Shown here one piece after another: positions 60,156 to 64,000 of a stretch of DNA of 64,000 bases. Source of the DNA: Thermoleophilales bacterium (GTDB taxonomy: Bacteria > Actinomycetota > Thermoleophilia > Solirubrobacterales > 70-9). The stretch lies in assembly GCA_020636895.1 (NCBI GenBank), contig JACJWZ010000002.1:682001-746000 (forward strand). The letters run 5' to 3'. Every line of letters starts with the position of its first letter. Position 1 is the stretch's first letter. The notes under the pieces are model-generated. The model was not told the origin of the DNA, did not search any database, and saw only the letters and a list, made by a program, of their open reading frames with translations. The position numbers were made by a program, and so were the translations under genes.

Positions 60156-62723
60156 CTACTCGTACTGGAGCGCCTCCATGACCTCGATCTTCGAGGCGCG
60201 GCGAGCGGGCCAGAACCCGGCGAGGATCCCCGCCAGACCGGCGAGAATCAGGACGAGGACGATCCCGACGACGGGGATGCCGAGGACGAGACCCTCGTCG
60301 GAGAGCGCCTCCACGGCGGCGACCGCGACCGCGATCCCGATCACGGCGCCGATGATCGCGCCGATCATCGCCGTGATCAGCGACTCGTAGCGGACCATCC
60401 TGCGGATCTGCGAGCGGGAGGCGCCGATCGCGCGAAGCATCCCGATCTCGCGGGTGCGCTCGTAGATGGTCAGCACCAGGGTGTTGACGACGCCGAAGAG
60501 GCTGATGATCACCGACAGGGCGAGCAGCACGTAGATCACCGCGAGGAGCTGGTTGATCGCGTCGGACTGGCTGTCCTTGAGCTCCTGCTGGCTCTGCGCC
60601 TGCGCCTGCGGGAACCGCTTCTCGACGAGCGCCTTGACCGCCGCCTCGGTCTGATCGACGTCGGCGTCGGCTTCGAAGCCGACGAGGTCGAGGAAGTCGA
60701 CGTTCGAGTCGAACTTGGCGCGCACGGTGTCGATCGGGAGCGCCAGCGTCGGCACCAGCAGCTGCACCTCGTCGCGCACCGTTCCCGCCACCTCGACCGT
60801 CACCTTGCGACCGCTCTGAGCGGTCACCTCGACCTGGTCACCGACGGCGATGCCGTGATCGGCCGCCCACTGTTCCTCGGCGATCGCCTGATCGGGCCGC
60901 AGGTTCTCGAAGGTCGCGTCGTCGCCGTCGGTCCAGTCGAGGTTGGCGACGGAGGTCAGGTTGCTGTCGAGGCCCGTGATGATCACCGTCTTGCCGTCGA
61001 CCAGAGCGCCGGCGCCGCCGATCGGCGAGACGGTCTCGACACCTGGGAGCTTGGCGACGGCGCGCCCGACCGAGGGTGAGAAGGGCGAGAAGCCGTCGGT
61101 GTTGGTGATCGCCATGTCGCCGACGTAGGTCTGGTCGAGCGCGTCGGCGACGGACTTGTTCGCCGACTTGGCGAAGATCGCCGCGAAGACGACCAGCGCC
61201 ACGCCGATCATCAGCGCCGCCGAAGTCACCGCCGTCCGGCTCGGGTTACGCAGCGTGTTCTCGCGGGCGAGCCTCCCGGTCACCCCGCGCAGCGCCTCGA
61301 TCGGCCTGCCGACCAGCGACGCGAGCGGTGAGACGAGCGACCCGGCGAGCATCGCGACACCGACGAAGAGGAGGATCAGCCCGAGGCCGAGGAGCGGCAG
61401 CGCGCCGCCGAACGAAGCGGTCCCGAACAGCCCGTAGCCGATCGCGACGACGCCGACGAGGACGAGTAGGCGTGCGATCCAGGCGCGGCGACGGGTCGTC
61501 CTCTCGTCGGCGGTCGCGGTGTCGCGCAGCGCCTCCAGCGGCGTCACCCGCGTCGCCCGGATCGCCGGGATGACCGCCGAGAGCAGCGTCGCGACGACGC
61601 CGACGATCAGCGGCGCGACGATCGCCACCGTCGGCACCACGACGCCGGACTGCGGGAGCTCGAAGCCGATTGCCTTGAACGCCGCGGTTACGAGCTGGAC
61701 GAAGCCGAAGCCGAGCGCGATGCCGAGGAGCGAGGCGAGGACGCCGAGCAGGAGCGCCTCGACGATCACGCTCGCGAGCACCTGCCGGGAGGAGGCGCCG
61801 AGGGTACGCAGCATCCCGAACTCGCTGGTCCGCTGCGCGACCGTGATCGAGAACGTGTTGAAGATCAGGAAGGCGCCGACGAAGACCGAGATCCCGGCGA
61901 AGACGAGCAGCGCCGTCGTCAGGAAGCCGAAGCCGTCCTTGATGTCGGAGGACTGCTCGGCGGCGGCCTCCTCCCCGGTCTGCGCCTCGTACTTCGAGGG
62001 CAACGCGTCGTTGATCCGGTTGCGGAGCTCCTCCGGGCTGACGCCCTCGGCGGCCTCGACGTCGATGGAGTCGTACTTGCCCTTCATGTCGGTGATCCGC
62101 TGCACCTCGGGCGTCGTGAAGACGGCGAGGCTGGCGCCGCCGAGCGGTACGCCGCTGCCGAAGCGGCCGATGCCGGACAGCGTGTACTCCTTGACGCCCT
62201 CGCGGCCGCTGATCGAGATCGTCTGTCCGACCTCGTAGCCCTCCTCGTCGGCGGTGATCGAGTCGATCGCGACCTCGTCGTCGCTGGTCGGCGCCCCGCC
62301 GTCGGTCCAGGTGAAGGGGTTGAACGGCTCCGGCAGCGCGTTGTTGGCGATCTGCGGCGGACCGCCTCCGGCCGGCCCGATGCGATCGCCGTTCTCGTCG
62401 AGGATCGCGATCGAGGTGTCGTCGCCGATGTCGCCGGCCGCCTTGCTGACCCCGTCGACCGCCTCGATCCGCTTGATCAGGGAGGCCGGAACGCTGACCC
62501 CCGAGGCCGGGGTGTCGAAGCCGCTGTCGAACGCCAGCTTCGGCTGGACGGTGACGTCGATGCCCTCGTTGGCGGTGGCGAAGATGTCGTCGAAGGCGGT
62601 GTCGAGCGACCCCTTCAGCATGAAGGTGCCGGCGACCATCGCGACGCCGAGCAGGATCGCGAACGCGGTCAGCGCCGAGCGGAGCTTGCGGGCCCCGAGC
62701 CCCCGCAGCGCTAGTGCGAGCAC
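60156..62723 (-). CDS. FtsX/MacB-type ABC transporter permease
   Basis: The 855-residue protein has two FtsX-like permease halves. N-terminal LALRGLGARKLRSALTAFAILLGVAMVAGTFMLKG begins the first. A large extracytoplasmic MacB-type periplasmic core follows (about 45-260), then helices at GFLTTALLVFAGISVFVGAFLIFN. A second FtsX domain lies at the end (LLAVIYVLLALSVIISLFGVVNTLVLTIYERTREIGMLRAIGASRSQIRRMV). Such proteins export lipids, peptides or antibiotics, or act mechanically; no specific substrate is evident. The GTG start lies 7 nt after the stop of its ATPase gene. Confidence 0.92.
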   Translation of the reverse strand: MLALALRGLGARKLRSALTAFAILLGVAMVAGTFMLKGSLDTAFDDIFATANEGIDVTVQPKLAFDSGFDTPASGVSVPASLIKRIEAVDGVSKAAGDIGDDTSIAILDENGDRIGPAGGGPPQIANNALPEPFNPFTWTDGGAPTSDDEVAIDSITADEEGYEVGQTISISGREGVKEYTLSGIGRFGSGVPLGGASLAVFTTPEVQRITDMKGKYDSIDVEAAEGVSPEELRNRINDALPSKYEAQTGEEAAAEQSSDIKDGFGFLTTALLVFAGISVFVGAFLIFNTFSITVAQRTSEFGMLRTLGASSRQVLASVIVEALLLGVLASLLGIALGFGFVQLVTAAFKAIGFELPQSGVVVPTVAIVAPLIVGVVATLLSAVIPAIRATRVTPLEALRDTATADERTTRRRAWIARLLVLVGVVAIGYGLFGTASFGGALPLLGLGLILLFVGVAMLAGSLVSPLASLVGRPIEALRGVTGRLARENTLRNPSRTAVTSAALMIGVALVVFAAIFAKSANKSVADALDQTYVGDMAITNTDGFSPFSPSVGRAVAKLPGVETVSPIGGAGALVDGKTVIITGLDSNLTSVANLDWTDGDDATFENLRPDQAIAEEQWAADHGIAVGDQVEVTAQSGRKVTVEVAGTVRDEVQLLVPTLALPIDTVRAKFDSNVDFLDLVGFEADADVDQTEAAVKALVEKRFPQAQAQSQQELKDSQSDAINQLLAVIYVLLALSVIISLFGVVNTLVLTIYERTREIGMLRAIGASRSQIRRMVRYESLITAMIGAIIGAVIGIAVAVAAVEALSDEGLVLGIPVVGIVLVLILAGLAGILAGFWPARRASKIEVMEALQYE

Positions 62724-62730
62724 GGGATCA

Positions 62731-63474
<744 letters not shown>

Positions 63475-63481
63475 GGGCGCG

Positions 63482-63487
63482 AGGGTA
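63482..63487 (-). promoter_or_regulatory. Candidate -10 (TACCCT) before the ATC start
   Basis: TACCCT, read leftward, ends 7 nt before the ATC at 63474. Confidence 0.5.
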
Positions 63488-63563
63488 GAGCCTTGTCGAT
63501 GGTCTCCGTCGAGCGGCGACCGAGATCGAATCGGAAGATCAACTGGATCAACTGGAGGTAGTG

Positions 63564-63875
63564 ATGGACGGCAACGGCAAGTTGGCCGAGATCGGTAAAA
63601 AGCTCGCGAGCGTGAGCTTCTTCGGCTTCGAGGTGCGGAGCGGGCAGGCGCGCGGACCCGCGCTGCTCGGGCCGACGGCGGCGGCGCCGGTCACGATCGC
63701 GGCGTTGGCGATGGGCGCGGGCGCGATCGGGGCACTGGCGATCGGTCGGCTCAAGGTCGGCAGGGGCGACATCGGCAAGCTCCGGATCGAGGAGCTCGAG
63801 GTGGGCCGGCTCACCGTCGAGGAGCTCGACGTGAAGCGCCGCAACGACTCGATCGGCGAAGCTGCGGAGGCGTGA
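63564..63875 (+). CDS. Small protein with GRL-type repeats, 103 aa
   Basis: GGAGG lies 5 nt before ATG 63564; an in-frame GTG sits at 63561. An N-terminal segment, a hydrophobic Ala/Gly stretch (TIAALAMGAGAIGALAIG) and a series of short strand-like repeats (IGRLKVGRGDIGKLRIEELEVGRLTVEELDV) are visible. This suggests a beta-solenoid-like patch. The hydrophobic stretch is too mixed to be sure of a membrane helix. No family is recognised. The last 4 nt overlap the VOC gene. Confidence 0.65.
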   Translation: MDGNGKLAEIGKKLASVSFFGFEVRSGQARGPALLGPTAAAPVTIAALAMGAGAIGALAIGRLKVGRGDIGKLRIEELEVGRLTVEELDVKRRNDSIGEAAEA

Positions 63876-64000
63876 GGACCCCGCCTTCGAAGATCAGCCA
63901 CGTCGACCTCGTCGTCAGCTCGATCGAGGTCAGCCTCTCGTTCTACGTCGGCCTGCTGGAGCCACTCGGTTGGGTACCCCCTGATCAGGAGATCATCGGC
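63872..64000 (+). CDS. VOC-superfamily (glyoxalase-like) protein, start only
   Basis: The first 43 residues, ISHVDLVVSSIEVSLSFYVGLLEPLGW, match the first beta-alpha module of vicinal-oxygen-chelate proteins, with the metal-site His in SHVDLV. The rest lies beyond the window. The GTG start overlaps the previous stop. Confidence 0.8.
   Translation, partial: MRTPPSKISHVDLVVSSIEVSLSFYVGLLEPLGWVPPDQEIIG

Overview
The window is one contiguous piece of a very GC-rich actinobacterial-type chromosome. GC-rich codon third positions, GTG/TTG starts, probable leaderless transcripts, a c-di-AMP riboswitch before an NlpC/P60 wall hydrolase, an Rpf-like protein and a luciferase-like (F420-type) oxidoreductase together suggest Actinomycetota, most likely class Thermoleophilia (Solirubrobacterales). 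That placement is inference. I see no tRNA, rRNA, CRISPR array, transposase or phage gene.

Layout. 1-4.1 kb: a secreted alpha/beta hydrolase cut by the window edge, then small genes, several apparently leaderless. 4.1-8.8 kb: three consecutive stem-loops, aconitase with an acidic inserted linker, an acidic partner protein and an SDR. 8.8-11.4 kb: riboswitch-controlled NlpC/P60 protein, the AzlCD exporter and repeat-rich intergenic DNA. 11.4-24.5 kb: a polyamine/omega-amino-acid catabolism block. It has PotABCD uptake, a class III aminotransferase, a PucR regulator, alanine dehydrogenase, succinate-semialdehyde dehydrogenase, a second aldehyde dehydrogenase and a methylmalonate-semialdehyde dehydrogenase-like enzyme. 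Transaminated carbon could pass through two semialdehyde dehydrogenases to succinate or acetyl-CoA, while Ald turns alanine back into pyruvate. 24.6-28.1 kb: small genes, HdeD-like membrane protein, cupin and a PuuB-like FAD oxidoreductase.

28-44 kb is a phosphate/polyphosphate island: polyphosphate kinase, a PHP-glycosyltransferase fusion, a CHAD domain split over two overlapping genes, a divergent CYTH protein, Ppx, a TIM-barrel epimerase, DUF47, PhoU, PstBACS and a PhoB-type regulator. 44-51 kb is mixed: UppP, M23 peptidase, enoyl-CoA hydratase, HD protein, SpoIIM-like protein, Rpf-like protein, lipoate ligase-like protein and an LLM oxidoreductase.

51.8-60.1 kb is the most unusual part: a second, complete Pst system. 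Its pstB2 is followed, through overlapping start/stop codons, by a lipoprotein and three different zinc-ribbon proteins with long disordered regions. Two small upstream genes are each preceded by 11-bp-periodic TTCAC/GTCAC repeats that look like PHO boxes. 60.1-64 kb: a MacB/FtsX-type exporter whose ATPase has no ordinary start codon, a small repeat protein and the beginning of a VOC protein.

Two signals recur. First genes of transcripts often have a TANNNT hexamer 6-9 nt before the start codon and no Shine-Dalgarno, whereas downstream operon genes have strong Shine-Dalgarno sequences. Intergenic DNA carries several families of short repeats and hairpins, including a 41-bp element seen twice, 26 kb apart.
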